This document shows positions 28,422 to 37,662 of a stretch of 64,000 nt of DNA, piece after piece. The position numbers were made by a program, and so were the translations under genes. Location of the stretch: the NCBI RefSeq assembly GCF_000382165.1, contig NZ_KB907702.1, forward strand, positions 124,001-188,000. Direction: 5' to 3'. Origin of the DNA: Arsukibacterium perlucidum DSM 18276. GTDB taxonomy: Bacteria > Pseudomonadota > Gammaproteobacteria > Enterobacterales > Alteromonadaceae. The notes under the pieces were generated by a model, which saw nothing but the letters and a program-made list of their open reading frames with translations, did no database searches and was not told the DNA's origin. Each line of letters opens with the position of its first letter. Within the stretch, counting starts at the first letter, position 1.

Positions 28422-29831
28422 ATGGGCACGTATCGCCGCCACGGAAAAAGTACCATCGCTGACAAACTGTTCCTGTTAAGCGAAGTGTCTCTGCTATGTT
28501 TATCAAGTTTACTGGCCAGTTATTTATACAATAACCTTAACCCACATATTCCACTCGATTATCGATTGATTAATGCATCCCTGTTCGCAGCAACAGTAAT
28601 GTTGTGTGCGTTGTCTGTGGGTTTGTATGATCAAAAGCTAAGAGAAAGCCACGGCGGTATCATTAAGCGTGTTTTGATAACACTGCTATTTAGTGCGCTG
28701 TTGCTGGAAGGCATTGTATTTAACCTGTTTCCTTTTTTGCATATCAGCGCGTTATATCTGGCTGTTGCATCAATCTTCGCCTTATTCAGCCTGACCGCGT
28801 TCAGAGCGTTGTTTCACTATAACGACATTACCCGGATCAGTCGCCGCCGTATTCTGGTATTAGGCGCCGGTGAACGCGCTTCTATCATCGAACGCAGAAT
28901 GCGACGCAACGTCGACAAGCGCTTTTTTGAAATAGTCGGCTTTGCCCATATTGATGGTGACAAATCAGCCTGTATCCCGGCCGAAAAACTGATCACCTTC
29001 GACTACAAAGATAACTTGTTTCAGTATGTGATTGACAACGGTATTGACCAGTTAGTTATTGCCTGTGACGAGCGACGCAACATGTTGCCGGTTGAAGATT
29101 TATTTAAATGTAAAAGCCGCGGCATTGAAGTAATTGAAATCCTCGACTTTATTGAACGTGAAACCGGCCAGATTGCGGTCAATCTTATTTATCCGAGCTG
29201 GATAATTTATGGTAATGGTCTGGATTTAAACCAGCGCTTTAAAACCAACCTTGATTACAAACTCAATCTGGTGCTGGCGGTACTGATGCTGGCTGTAACC
29301 TGGCCGATCATGCTGCTGACTGCCCTGCTTATTTATCTTGAAGATGGCCGTAAAACCGGAGCCTCCGTGTTTTATCGCCAGGTAAGAGTAGGATTTGACG
29401 GCAAGCCCTTTTACATTCTTAAGTTTCGCAGCATGAAACCTGACGCTGAGAAAAACGGTGCCCGTTGGGCCAGTGCAGATGATGACCGGGTAACCCGGGT
29501 TGGTAAGTATATTCGTAAATACCGGATTGACGAATTACCCCAGCTGATGAATGTGTTAAAAGGCGAAATGGGGTTCGTTGGCCCAAGACCCGAGCGGCCA
29601 GAGTTTGTTAACGAACTGGTGAAAGATATCCCTTATTACAGTCAGCGTCACAACGTTAAACCGGGCCTGACCGGCTGGGCCCAGCTCAAATATCCGTACG
29701 GCGCCACCGCTGAAGATGCCCAGGAAAAGCTGAAGTTTGACCTGTACTACATCAAACACCGCAGTTTATTGCTTGATCTGATGATTTTAATTCGCACAGT
29801 TGAAATTGTCTTATTTGGGAAGGGGCGTTAG
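28422..29831 (+). CDS. EpsB-type priming sugar transferase
   Basis: 469-aa polyprenol-phosphate sugar-1-phosphate transferase (TIGR03013 type). It has four N-terminal membrane helices, a central Rossmann-like region (RRILVLGAGERA), a fifth helix (NLVLAVLMLAVTWPIMLLTALLI), and the catalytic domain with KFRSMKPDAE, RVGKYIRKYRIDELPQL, GFVGPRPERPEF and KPGLTGWAQ. It starts repeat-unit synthesis by loading the first sugar on undecaprenyl phosphate. AAGGAAG precedes the ATG. It heads the long rightward operon. Confidence 0.93.
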   Translation: MGTYRRHGKSTIADKLFLLSEVSLLCLSSLLASYLYNNLNPHIPLDYRLINASLFAATVMLCALSVGLYDQKLRESHGGIIKRVLITLLFSALLLEGIVFNLFPFLHISALYLAVASIFALFSLTAFRALFHYNDITRISRRRILVLGAGERASIIERRMRRNVDKRFFEIVGFAHIDGDKSACIPAEKLITFDYKDNLFQYVIDNGIDQLVIACDERRNMLPVEDLFKCKSRGIEVIEILDFIERETGQIAVNLIYPSWIIYGNGLDLNQRFKTNLDYKLNLVLAVLMLAVTWPIMLLTALLIYLEDGRKTGASVFYRQVRVGFDGKPFYILKFRSMKPDAEKNGARWASADDDRVTRVGKYIRKYRIDELPQLMNVLKGEMGFVGPRPERPEFVNELVKDIPYYSQRHNVKPGLTGWAQLKYPYGATAEDAQEKLKFDLYYIKHRSLLLDLMILIRTVEIVLFGKGR

Positions 29832-29836
29832 TAATA

Positions 29837-30688
29837 ATGGATAAACGTAGTACCGTGTTCAGTGCTCTGACCGTGGATGTTGAAGATTATTTTCATGTTG
29901 CTGCCTTTGAGCGCAACATTGCCCCGGCCGACTGGGATAGTATGCCAGCCAGGGTAGAAACTAATACTAATCAGCTACTGGATCTGTTTGATACCCATCA
30001 GGCAAAAGCCACTTTTTTTATGTTGGGTTGGGTGGCAGAACGCTTTCCACAGCTGGTCCGGGACATCCATCAGCGCGGCCATGAGATAGCCAGCCATGGT
30101 TATAACCATAGCAAGGCGACCAGCCAGAGCCCGCAAGAGTTTCTGCAAGATGTCAGTCGCGCCAAAAACCTGCTTGAAGAGTTAACAGGTAATGCGGTAA
30201 CAGGATATCGTGCGCCAAGTTTCTCTATTGGTAAACAAAATGAATGGGCTTTCGCTGCCCTGCAACAAGCCGGCTATCAATACAGTTCCAGCACTTACCC
30301 GGTTATTCATGATTTATATGGAACCCCAGACTGGCCCCAGCAACCTTATATGCGGCAAGAAGGGATTTGGGAATGCCCAATGCCTGTACTTTCTATGTTG
30401 GGCAGACAACTGCCTATTGCTGGTGGCGGTTATTTTCGGTTACTTCCCTATTGGTTAACCCGTCGGCTTATTTCCCGTTACGTAAAACAAAAGGATATTC
30501 CTTATATGTTTTACTGCCATCCGTGGGAAATTGACCCGGATCAGCCGCGGGTACCCGGCGCACCACTGAAGTCTCGGTTTCGCCATTATGTTAATTTAAG
30601 CAAAATGGAAGCAAAAATAGGTTGTCTGCTGCAGGATTTTAATTGGCGCTCAGTAAACGAAGTGTACCAACCTTATTTTAAAAGCTAA
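29837..30688 (+). CDS. XrtA-locus polysaccharide deacetylase (NodB family)
   Basis: 283-aa cytoplasmic-type deacetylase (TIGR03006 type). Motifs are TVDVEDYFHV, the metal-binding HEIASHGYNH, YRAPSFS, and the C-terminal CHPWEIDPDQP with the catalytic His. It removes N-acetyl groups from the glycan or a precursor (family knowledge). It is six bases downstream of the EpsB gene. Confidence 0.92.
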   Translation: MDKRSTVFSALTVDVEDYFHVAAFERNIAPADWDSMPARVETNTNQLLDLFDTHQAKATFFMLGWVAERFPQLVRDIHQRGHEIASHGYNHSKATSQSPQEFLQDVSRAKNLLEELTGNAVTGYRAPSFSIGKQNEWAFAALQQAGYQYSSSTYPVIHDLYGTPDWPQQPYMRQEGIWECPMPVLSMLGRQLPIAGGGYFRLLPYWLTRRLISRYVKQKDIPYMFYCHPWEIDPDQPRVPGAPLKSRFRHYVNLSKMEAKIGCLLQDFNWRSVNEVYQPYFKS

Positions 30689-30696
30689 GGATTAGC

Positions 30697-31725
30697 ATGT
30701 ATCAGGTATCAGGCTTAGCGCTGAATGACAAGCGCAGTGCGGATTGGGATAATTTTGTAAAAAGCAGCGTTGACGGTAGCTTTTTTCATCTGGCGGGCTG
30801 GCAGCAGGTGCTGGCAGATCTGGGGCATCAGGGCTTTTACCTGTATGCCACCCTGGAACAGCAGATTGTTGGTGTATTGCCACTTGCCCGGGTTAAAAGC
30901 CGCTTATTTGGCGATGCGTTAATATCAACACCATTTTGTGTTTATGGTGGGGCAATAGGTCCGGATGAGGTTAAACGCCATCTTGAGCAGAGTGCTATTT
31001 CACTGGCAAATGAGCTCGGGGTTGACCACCTGGAACTCCGTTACCGCCAGCCACAAAATAATCAGTTAACAACCCGAATTCAGCATGCCACCTTCCAGTG
31101 CCCGTTAGCAGAAAATGACGCTGAAATCCTCGCCGGCATTAAGAAGAAACAACGGGCAGTGATCCGTCAATCACTTAATCAGCAGCTGAGTTTCAATCTT
31201 GAGCAGAATTTAGATTACTTTTACCGAACGTATGCTGAAAGTGTCCGCAACCTTGGCACTCCGGTGTTCAGTAAAGCTTATTTTCAATCTCTGCTAAATG
31301 TATTTGGTGATGATGCCGAGATCCTGACCGTTCGTAAAGATGGCAAAGCAGTATCCAGCGTCCTCAGTTTTTATTATAAAGATCAGGTTCTGCCCTACTA
31401 TGGCGGTGGTATCAGCGCCGCACGGGAGCTGAAAAGTAACGACTTTATGTATTATCAGTTGATGTGTCATGCCCGGGCAGACCGCAGCTGCAACAGCTAT
31501 GACTTTGGCAGAAGTAAACTCGATTCAGGTGCTTACAGCTATAAAAAACACTGGGGCATGCAGCCGGAAGAACTGCATTACCAATACCAGCTAATTAACG
31601 CCAGTGACCTGCCAAACCTAAGCCCGAACAACCCTAAATATCAGCTATTTATTAAGCTATGGCAAAAGCTGCCGCTGGCGGTTAGTCAGTGGCTAGGGCC
31701 CAAAATTTCACGTTATCTGGGGTAG
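30697..31725 (+). CDS. XrtA-locus FemAB-like acyl/aminoacyl transferase
   Basis: 342-aa double-GNAT (FemAB) protein, TIGR03019 type. The C-terminal half has the family segments VLSFYYKDQVLPYYGGG and YDFGRSKLDSGAYSYKKHWG. Related enzymes transfer amino acids or acyl groups to cell-wall or glycan precursors; the acceptor here is unknown. AAGGATTAGC precedes the ATG. Its place between the deacetylase and xrtA is standard for these loci. Confidence 0.9.
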   Translation: MYQVSGLALNDKRSADWDNFVKSSVDGSFFHLAGWQQVLADLGHQGFYLYATLEQQIVGVLPLARVKSRLFGDALISTPFCVYGGAIGPDEVKRHLEQSAISLANELGVDHLELRYRQPQNNQLTTRIQHATFQCPLAENDAEILAGIKKKQRAVIRQSLNQQLSFNLEQNLDYFYRTYAESVRNLGTPVFSKAYFQSLLNVFGDDAEILTVRKDGKAVSSVLSFYYKDQVLPYYGGGISAARELKSNDFMYYQLMCHARADRSCNSYDFGRSKLDSGAYSYKKHWGMQPEELHYQYQLINASDLPNLSPNNPKYQLFIKLWQKLPLAVSQWLGPKISRYLG

Positions 31726-31730
31726 TAGTA

Positions 31731-33260
31731 ATGCTTAACTTTAACCTGCCTCATTTAACTAAACCGGCACGCTCCTACGCTATTACCTTAACTGCGTTTT
31801 TGCTGGCCTGGTTGCTTTGCTTCGCTGAAACCTTGTGGTCAATGGCCGCTATCTGGTTGCGTTCTGACACTTATGCCCATGGCATTCTTATTTTGCCAAT
31901 CAGTATCTTTTTAATATGGCGGAAACGTCAGCATATCGCCGCCACAGTGCTTCAACCGTCTTACCTGGCATTGCCACTATTATTTGCTCTGGTAATCGTC
32001 TGGTACTTTGCTGACGCTGTGGCAGTTAACGTGGTTAGTCAGCTTGCCGTGGTGCTTATGCTGCCGGTGCTGGTTTGGCTTTGTTGCGGCTGGCAACTGC
32101 TGAAGTTATTGCGGTTTCCGCTGTTATACCTGCTTTTTGCGGTGCCAATGGGCGATAATCTGGTGCCCTGGCTACAGGATATTACCGCCGATATTACTGT
32201 TGCTGTGTTGCAATTGAGCCAGATCCCGGTTTACCGGGATGGCCTGTACTTAGCCACGCCAACAGGTTTATTTCTGGTGGCGGAGGCCTGTTCCGGCATT
32301 CGCTACTTAATTGCCTCAGTTGCCCTGGGCACACTTTACGCCTACCTGACCTACACCAGCAGAGCTAAACAGTTACTATTTTGTCTGGCCGCCGTTATCG
32401 TCCCTATCCTGGCAAATGGTTTGCGGGCCTATGGCATTGTGCTAATTGCATCACTGACAGAGATGAAATATGCAGTAGGCGTTGACCATTTAATTTATGG
32501 CTGGCTGTTCTTCGGTTTTATCATTTTTATCATGTTTTTTATCGGCGGCTTTTTTGCTGACAAACAGGCGCCATTAATTGTGGACAATGCCCCGCAAATT
32601 AAACCTGCTCCTGTAGCAGTATTAATCAGTGGCCTCAGCATAATGCTAATGCCACTGCTGGTTAATCTGTTACTGCCGCCATTGTCGCCACAGCCCTTTT
32701 ATAATGTCAAAAAGCTGGAACAAAGTCTGACACCAGTCGCCGAATCAGTCGCGCTGCCGAAGTTTGTTGACAGTTCGGCGCAACTGACCGGCAACTGGCA
32801 GCATGACGACCATGACATATTGTTCTACAGCGCTTTCTATTTACATACTGACGATAAAAAATTAATCAGCTGGCATAATCAGCCTTATCAGTCAGCAAGC
32901 TGGACCCCTGCCAGTAGCCAGCGCCGTCAATTACAATTCAGTGATCAACAATTATCGTTGCAGGAAATTGACTTACGAGCGTTAAATGGCCAGAAAAGAT
33001 TACTCTGGTACTGGTATGGCAGCGGTGAATACTTCTCTGCCGATCCCTATTTCATTACAGCGATGCAGGCACTGGGCAAAGTACTGCACATTAGCCAGCA
33101 TGGCAGCTTTTATGCAATAAGCGTCTATTATGACGACGACACCGAACATGCCCGCAGCATTCTGAACAAGGTGCTAGCGCAACGGTTTGAGCTGATTAGC
33201 GCGGCAAATTCAGCCGCTCTGCAACCAATCAACCTGGCTCAGCAAGGGCAGCAGCCATGA
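31731..33260 (+). CDS. xrtA: Exosortase A fused to EpsI domain
   Basis: 509-aa fusion. Residues ~15-290 form the eight-helix exosortase/archaeosortase core with the expected catalytic set: Cys187 in AEACSGIRYL, Arg232 in ANGLRAYGIV, and His253 in GVDHLIYGWLFFG. After a ninth helix (SGLSIMLMPLLVNLLL) residues ~320-509 are an EpsI/DUF3485 domain. Exosortases cleave and attach PEP-CTERM proteins at the membrane. The ATG at 31731 is six bases after the FemAB stop; the 14 extra codons upstream overlap that gene and are not favoured. It overlaps the following glycosyltransferase by four bases. Confidence 0.94.
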   Translation: MLNFNLPHLTKPARSYAITLTAFLLAWLLCFAETLWSMAAIWLRSDTYAHGILILPISIFLIWRKRQHIAATVLQPSYLALPLLFALVIVWYFADAVAVNVVSQLAVVLMLPVLVWLCCGWQLLKLLRFPLLYLLFAVPMGDNLVPWLQDITADITVAVLQLSQIPVYRDGLYLATPTGLFLVAEACSGIRYLIASVALGTLYAYLTYTSRAKQLLFCLAAVIVPILANGLRAYGIVLIASLTEMKYAVGVDHLIYGWLFFGFIIFIMFFIGGFFADKQAPLIVDNAPQIKPAPVAVLISGLSIMLMPLLVNLLLPPLSPQPFYNVKKLEQSLTPVAESVALPKFVDSSAQLTGNWQHDDHDILFYSAFYLHTDDKKLISWHNQPYQSASWTPASSQRRQLQFSDQQLSLQEIDLRALNGQKRLLWYWYGSGEYFSADPYFITAMQALGKVLHISQHGSFYAISVYYDDDTEHARSILNKVLAQRFELISAANSAALQPINLAQQGQQP

Positions 33261-34414
33261 CTGTCCATATTTGTCACGTGCTGTGGAGTTTCAGAACCGG
33301 TGGTCTGGAAAATGGCGTGGTGAATTTAATTAATCAGCTCGATCCTGCAGAGTTCCGGCACAGCATCATCTGCTTAGCCGACTATGACCAGGCGTTTTTT
33401 TCCCGGATCCAGCGCGATAACGTGCAAATATTTTGTCTGAATAAAAGCCCTGGCCACGATGTAGGGTCTTTTTGGCGTTGTTTCAGATTATTACGTCAAC
33501 TTAAACCGGATATTTGCCATAGCCGTAATTTAGCGGCAATGGAGTACCAGTTAGCCGCACTGCTGGCCCGGGTGCCACTGCGGGTGCATGGCGAACATGG
33601 CTGGGATTTAACTGATCTTGCGGGTCAGAACAAAAAATATGTGTTTTTAAAACAGCTATTTAAAAGCATAATTCACCGCTATATCTGTTTGTCTCAGGAA
33701 GGCCGGAACTATCTGCAAAACGTGGTCGGTGTGCCAGCTGACCGGCTTAGCCAAATTTGTAATGGGGTTGATACCCGGCGTTTCACTCCCACTAAACAGC
33801 CACAAAGTGTTTTGCCCGGGCAGCTGGTTTTAGCCAACAAAATCATTTTCGGCAGCGTTGGCCGGATTGCAGATGTAAAAAATCAACAGTTGCTGGTGGC
33901 TGCTTATATTGAGCTGTGCCAACAGGATACTGCATTTAAAAATGCAACAGCACTGGTCATTATTGGTGATGGCCCGGCCAGGTCGCAACTACAACAACAG
34001 TTGGCAACGGCGGGTCTGAATGAGCAGTGCTGGTTACCTGGCGATCGCAGCGATATCGCCAGTATCTTGCCGGAGTTATCGGTATTTGTCCTGCCGTCTT
34101 TGGCTGAAGGTATTTCCAATACTATTCTGGAAGCAATGGCCTGTGGCTTGCCTGTTATTGCCAGTAACGTTGGTGGTAACGCCGAACTGGTCAATGCCGG
34201 ACCGCTGGCGGCTGCACAAACCGGTTGGTTGTTCGCCAGCAACAACAAGTTACAGTTGCAGCAACTGATGCTGCAATGTCAGCAAGCTCCTGCTGCCTGG
34301 TCAAAACTGGCTGAAAATGCCAGAGCCGCAGCAGAGCAGAAATTTAGTCTGGATACCATGGTCGGAGGTTACCGACAGTTGTATCTTGGCGGCCATTTAC
34401 CACAGGATAGTTAA
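33257..34414 (+). CDS. XrtA-locus glycosyltransferase, GT4 (TIGR03088 type)
   Basis: 385-aa GT-B glycosyltransferase. It begins VHICHVLWSFRTGGLENGVVNLI, and has RVHGEHGWDL in the acceptor half and the donor-site motif SLAEGISNTILEAMACGLPVIAS with E-x7-E. Cytoplasmic assembly of the repeat unit is expected. The start overlaps the xrtA stop (ATGA). Confidence 0.9.
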   Translation: MTVHICHVLWSFRTGGLENGVVNLINQLDPAEFRHSIICLADYDQAFFSRIQRDNVQIFCLNKSPGHDVGSFWRCFRLLRQLKPDICHSRNLAAMEYQLAALLARVPLRVHGEHGWDLTDLAGQNKKYVFLKQLFKSIIHRYICLSQEGRNYLQNVVGVPADRLSQICNGVDTRRFTPTKQPQSVLPGQLVLANKIIFGSVGRIADVKNQQLLVAAYIELCQQDTAFKNATALVIIGDGPARSQLQQQLATAGLNEQCWLPGDRSDIASILPELSVFVLPSLAEGISNTILEAMACGLPVIASNVGGNAELVNAGPLAAAQTGWLFASNNKLQLQQLMLQCQQAPAAWSKLAENARAAAEQKFSLDTMVGGYRQLYLGGHLPQDS

Positions 34415-34460
34415 AAATGTGGCATCAAATATTTCAGCGCCGGCAGTTGAGACAATCCTG

Positions 34461-36380
34461 ATGAGTGGTATTTATGGAGTTGTTGCATTAAAGCGGCCAC
34501 AGCAGTTTGCAGCCGGCTGGCTTGAATTAATGGCCGATATCACCCGCCACCGCGGCCCCGATGACAGCGGAACTTACCTTACCACTAACGTGGCGCTGGG
34601 TATGCGCAGGCTGGCTGTTATTGATGTAGCCGGCGGCAAGCAACCTGTCAGTAATAGTGATGGTAGTCTGGTACTGGTATGCAATGGTGAAATCTATAAC
34701 TATCGCCAGTTGAAAGCTACGCTTTCAGACAGTTACAGTTTTAAAACTGAATCAGATGTTGAAGTTATTCTGGCGCTCTATCAGCAGTATGGTGTTGATT
34801 GCCTGCAGCATTTAAACGGTATGTTTGCCTTTGCCCTGTGGGATAACAATCGGCAGCAACTATTGCTGGCCCGGGATCGGCTTGGTATCAAGCCGTTATA
34901 CCTGTGTCAGCACGATGGCTATCTGGCATTTGCCAGCGAAAGCAAAGCCATTCTGACCCTGCCGGGTATCGAAGCAGCAATCTGCCCGCAAGCGCTCGAA
35001 CAATATTTACAGCTTGGTTATGTGCCGGCGCCCTACTCGATGTTTAAAGGTATTACCAAACTCGAGGTTGCCAGCTATTTATTAGTTAGTAGTAAAGGTA
35101 TCCGCCAGCAACAGTATTGGCAGCCTGATTTTGCCCAGACAGATAAAATCAGTGAACAGAGCTGGGCCCGACGTATTCGCACCCAACTGGAAACCACAGT
35201 ATCGTTGCAAATGGTCAGTGATGTGCCGACAGGCGCTTTTTTATCCGGCGGCGTCGACTCCAGCGCAATGGTGGCGCTGATGTCAAAACACAGTCAACGC
35301 CCGGTACAAACCTACGCCATAGGTTTTGATACCGGCGATGCCGCTAACTTTTATAACGAACTGCCCTACGCCCGGGCGGTAGCCGAGCAATTTGGTACCG
35401 ACCACCGGGAAATACTGGTAAAGCCCGATGTCGTCAGCCTGTTGCCAAAATTACTATGGCATATGGACGAACCGGTTGCCGACAGTGCCTTTATCACCAC
35501 CTATCTGGTATCAGAATTCGCCCGCAAAGAAGTAAAAGTCATTTTATCCGGGGTCGGTAGCGACGAGCTGTTCGGCGGCTATCGTCGCTACCTTGGTGAG
35601 CATTATTTACAAAAATACCGCCGGCTGCCGGTGTGGTTACGCCAAAAACTGCTGGTGCCGCTGGCAGGCAAACTGCCCAGTGATCGCCACTCCAGGCTGC
35701 TTGACACTCTGCGGCTAACCAAAACCTTTATTCAGTCGGCAGAACTGGACGATGCAACCCGCTATCAGCGCTACATGCAGGTATTCAGTCAGCAACAAAC
35801 TGAGCAACTGTTAAGCGGCGACAAACCGGTTAGTATGATTAAACAACACTATCAGTTCAGTCATGCCAGCGAGCAACTGTGGCGAATGTTTGACACTGAC
35901 CGGCAAAGCCAGCTGCCTGACGATTTGCTGTTATTAACAGACAAAATGACCATGGCAAACTCACTGGAGTGCCGGGTGCCCTTCCTGGATCACAATATGG
36001 TCGAGCTGGCTGTCCAAATACCACAAAGCCTTGCCATCAAAAACGGCCGCTTAAAACATTTACTGAAAGAATCGCTGAGCGATGTATTACCAGCCAGCAT
36101 GCTTAATCGGCCGAAACGTGGCTTTGGTGCACCTCTTGGCGCCTGGTTAAAACAAGAATTGGCCGCGATGCTGCGGTTATTTGTCAATCGCGAAACCATT
36201 GAAAGCCGGGGCTTATTAAACTGGTCTGTGATTGAACAAACCCTCAACCAGCATTTCAGCCAGCAGGAAGACCACACCGATCACTTGCTTGCGCTGATGA
36301 ACCTGGAAATCTGGTGCCGGCTGTATTTAGACCGGCAAAGCGCCGGTCAGATATCAGAAACTATCAGGGCATCTTTATGA
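34461..36380 (+). CDS. Asparagine-synthetase-like amidotransferase with Ser in place of catalytic Cys
   Basis: 639-aa protein with a class II glutamine amidotransferase domain (RHRGPDDSG, CNGEIYNYRQL, MFAFALWD, ARDRLGIKPLY) and an asparagine-synthetase domain whose PP-loop SGGVDSS is at residues 262-268. The mature N-terminus reads MSGIYG: the usual MCGI catalytic Cys2 is Ser (AGT for TGT), so glutaminase activity is probably lost. The frame is open upstream to 34317 inside the preceding glycosyltransferase, but 34461 is the homologous start. It resembles the TIGR03108 protein encoded at 39029. An ATP-dependent amide transfer role is inferred; an ammonia-using or inactive form is possible. 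Confidence 0.87.
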   Translation: MSGIYGVVALKRPQQFAAGWLELMADITRHRGPDDSGTYLTTNVALGMRRLAVIDVAGGKQPVSNSDGSLVLVCNGEIYNYRQLKATLSDSYSFKTESDVEVILALYQQYGVDCLQHLNGMFAFALWDNNRQQLLLARDRLGIKPLYLCQHDGYLAFASESKAILTLPGIEAAICPQALEQYLQLGYVPAPYSMFKGITKLEVASYLLVSSKGIRQQQYWQPDFAQTDKISEQSWARRIRTQLETTVSLQMVSDVPTGAFLSGGVDSSAMVALMSKHSQRPVQTYAIGFDTGDAANFYNELPYARAVAEQFGTDHREILVKPDVVSLLPKLLWHMDEPVADSAFITTYLVSEFARKEVKVILSGVGSDELFGGYRRYLGEHYLQKYRRLPVWLRQKLLVPLAGKLPSDRHSRLLDTLRLTKTFIQSAELDDATRYQRYMQVFSQQQTEQLLSGDKPVSMIKQHYQFSHASEQLWRMFDTDRQSQLPDDLLLLTDKMTMANSLECRVPFLDHNMVELAVQIPQSLAIKNGRLKHLLKESLSDVLPASMLNRPKRGFGAPLGAWLKQELAAMLRLFVNRETIESRGLLNWSVIEQTLNQHFSQQEDHTDHLLALMNLEIWCRLYLDRQSAGQISETIRASL

Positions 36381-37603
36381 AAATATTGTATGTCTGTCAT
36401 CGCTTCCCCTACCCGCCGGAGCACCGTGGCAAAATCCGGCCCTTTAATATGATCCGCCACCTGAGCGAACAGGGTCATCAGCTTTATGTTGCGTCACTAG
36501 CCCGCAATCAGGCAGAGGCCAATGCCGGTGAGGGTATTAACGCCTTTTGTCAGCATTATTACGCAGCTGTTGTCAAAGAACCGGTGCAAATCGCCAGAAT
36601 GCTGCTGCGCCTGCCGCTGCTAACGCCATCATCAATGGGCTACTTTTACAGCCACAAGCTGCACTGGCATATTCAGGGCTTACTCAAAGCACACAAATTT
36701 GACCTGATAATCGTCCACGGTGCTTTTATGGCGCAATATGTCAGCAGGGTAACCGATATTCCTAAGTTGCTGGATTTCGGTGACATGGACTCGCATAAAT
36801 GGCTGGCTTACCGTGCCTTTAAATCATTGCCATTAAATCTGGGATACTGGCTGGAAGGCCGCAAAATGCTGCGGGCAGAAAAACGCCTGGCGCAGCGGTT
36901 TGATATATGCAGTTGCACCACTAAAGCTGAACTGGCTACCTTACAAAGCTATGACACCTCAGTGCCAACCGCCTGGTTTCCGAATGGGGTCGATACGAAC
37001 TATTTCAGCCCCGGTACTGCGTCGTATCAGCCGCATAGTATTTCCTTTCTTGGCAGAATGAATTACCCCCCTAACCAGGAAGCCATACTGCAGTTCTGCC
37101 GGCGGGTTCTGCCGCTTATCCGTGAGCAGATCCCCGACCTTACCTTTTATATCGTCGGTGCTGAACCAAGCGCGGCTATTCGTGCGTTAGCAAATTTACC
37201 CGGCATTATAGTTACCGGTGCAGTGGCTGATGTCAGGCCCTATATTATTAATACCGCGGCAATGGTAGCACCCCTTAATATTGCCAGAGGCACCCAGAAT
37301 AAAATTCTGGAAGCCATGGCCATGGGGGTGCCGGTTGTGTGCAGTAACCAGGCAGCAGGTGGTATTGACGCCATTGCCAACCAGCATTTTTTAATCGCTA
37401 ACTCGCCGGCAGAATACGTTACCGCCCTGGTAAAACTGATGCGTAACCCGGGCTATCGCCAGCAACTGGCTGAAGCAGGCCGGCAGCGAATGCTGACGCA
37501 TCATCAATGGCATTTATCAATGCAACAGTTAGACAGCATAATGCAACAATGTATAAACTTACATCAGGAAAAACAGCTGACCCAAAGGGAAATACAAATA
37601 TGA
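36377..37603 (+). CDS. XrtA-locus glycosyltransferase, TIGR03087 type, copy 1
   Basis: 408-aa GT-B glycosyltransferase beginning KILYVCHRFPYPPEHRGKIRPFN, with LDFGDMDSHKW, SFLGRMNYPPN and the donor motif ARGTQNKILEAMAMGVPVV. It overlaps the amidotransferase stop (ATGA) and is paralogous to the next glycosyltransferase. Codons upstream of 36377 belong to the previous gene. Confidence 0.9.
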   Translation: MKILYVCHRFPYPPEHRGKIRPFNMIRHLSEQGHQLYVASLARNQAEANAGEGINAFCQHYYAAVVKEPVQIARMLLRLPLLTPSSMGYFYSHKLHWHIQGLLKAHKFDLIIVHGAFMAQYVSRVTDIPKLLDFGDMDSHKWLAYRAFKSLPLNLGYWLEGRKMLRAEKRLAQRFDICSCTTKAELATLQSYDTSVPTAWFPNGVDTNYFSPGTASYQPHSISFLGRMNYPPNQEAILQFCRRVLPLIREQIPDLTFYIVGAEPSAAIRALANLPGIIVTGAVADVRPYIINTAAMVAPLNIARGTQNKILEAMAMGVPVVCSNQAAGGIDAIANQHFLIANSPAEYVTALVKLMRNPGYRQQLAEAGRQRMLTHHQWHLSMQQLDSIMQQCINLHQEKQLTQREIQI

Positions 37604-37662
37604 AGATCAAAATTTCTGCAGCCGGCTTTTGTAAAGCGTTATCACAGAAGTGTGCCGGATGA
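37600..37662 (+). CDS. Possible 20-aa coupled micro-ORF between two glycosyltransferases
   Basis: A 20-codon frame (begins MKIKISAAGF, two Cys) whose ATG overlaps the upstream stop (ATGA) and whose stop overlaps the downstream ATG (GGATGA). AAAGGGA lies nine bases before its start. It may serve to carry ribosomes across the gap (translational coupling), or be the remnant of a gene. No homology recognised. Confidence 0.35.
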   Translation: MKIKISAAGFCKALSQKCAG

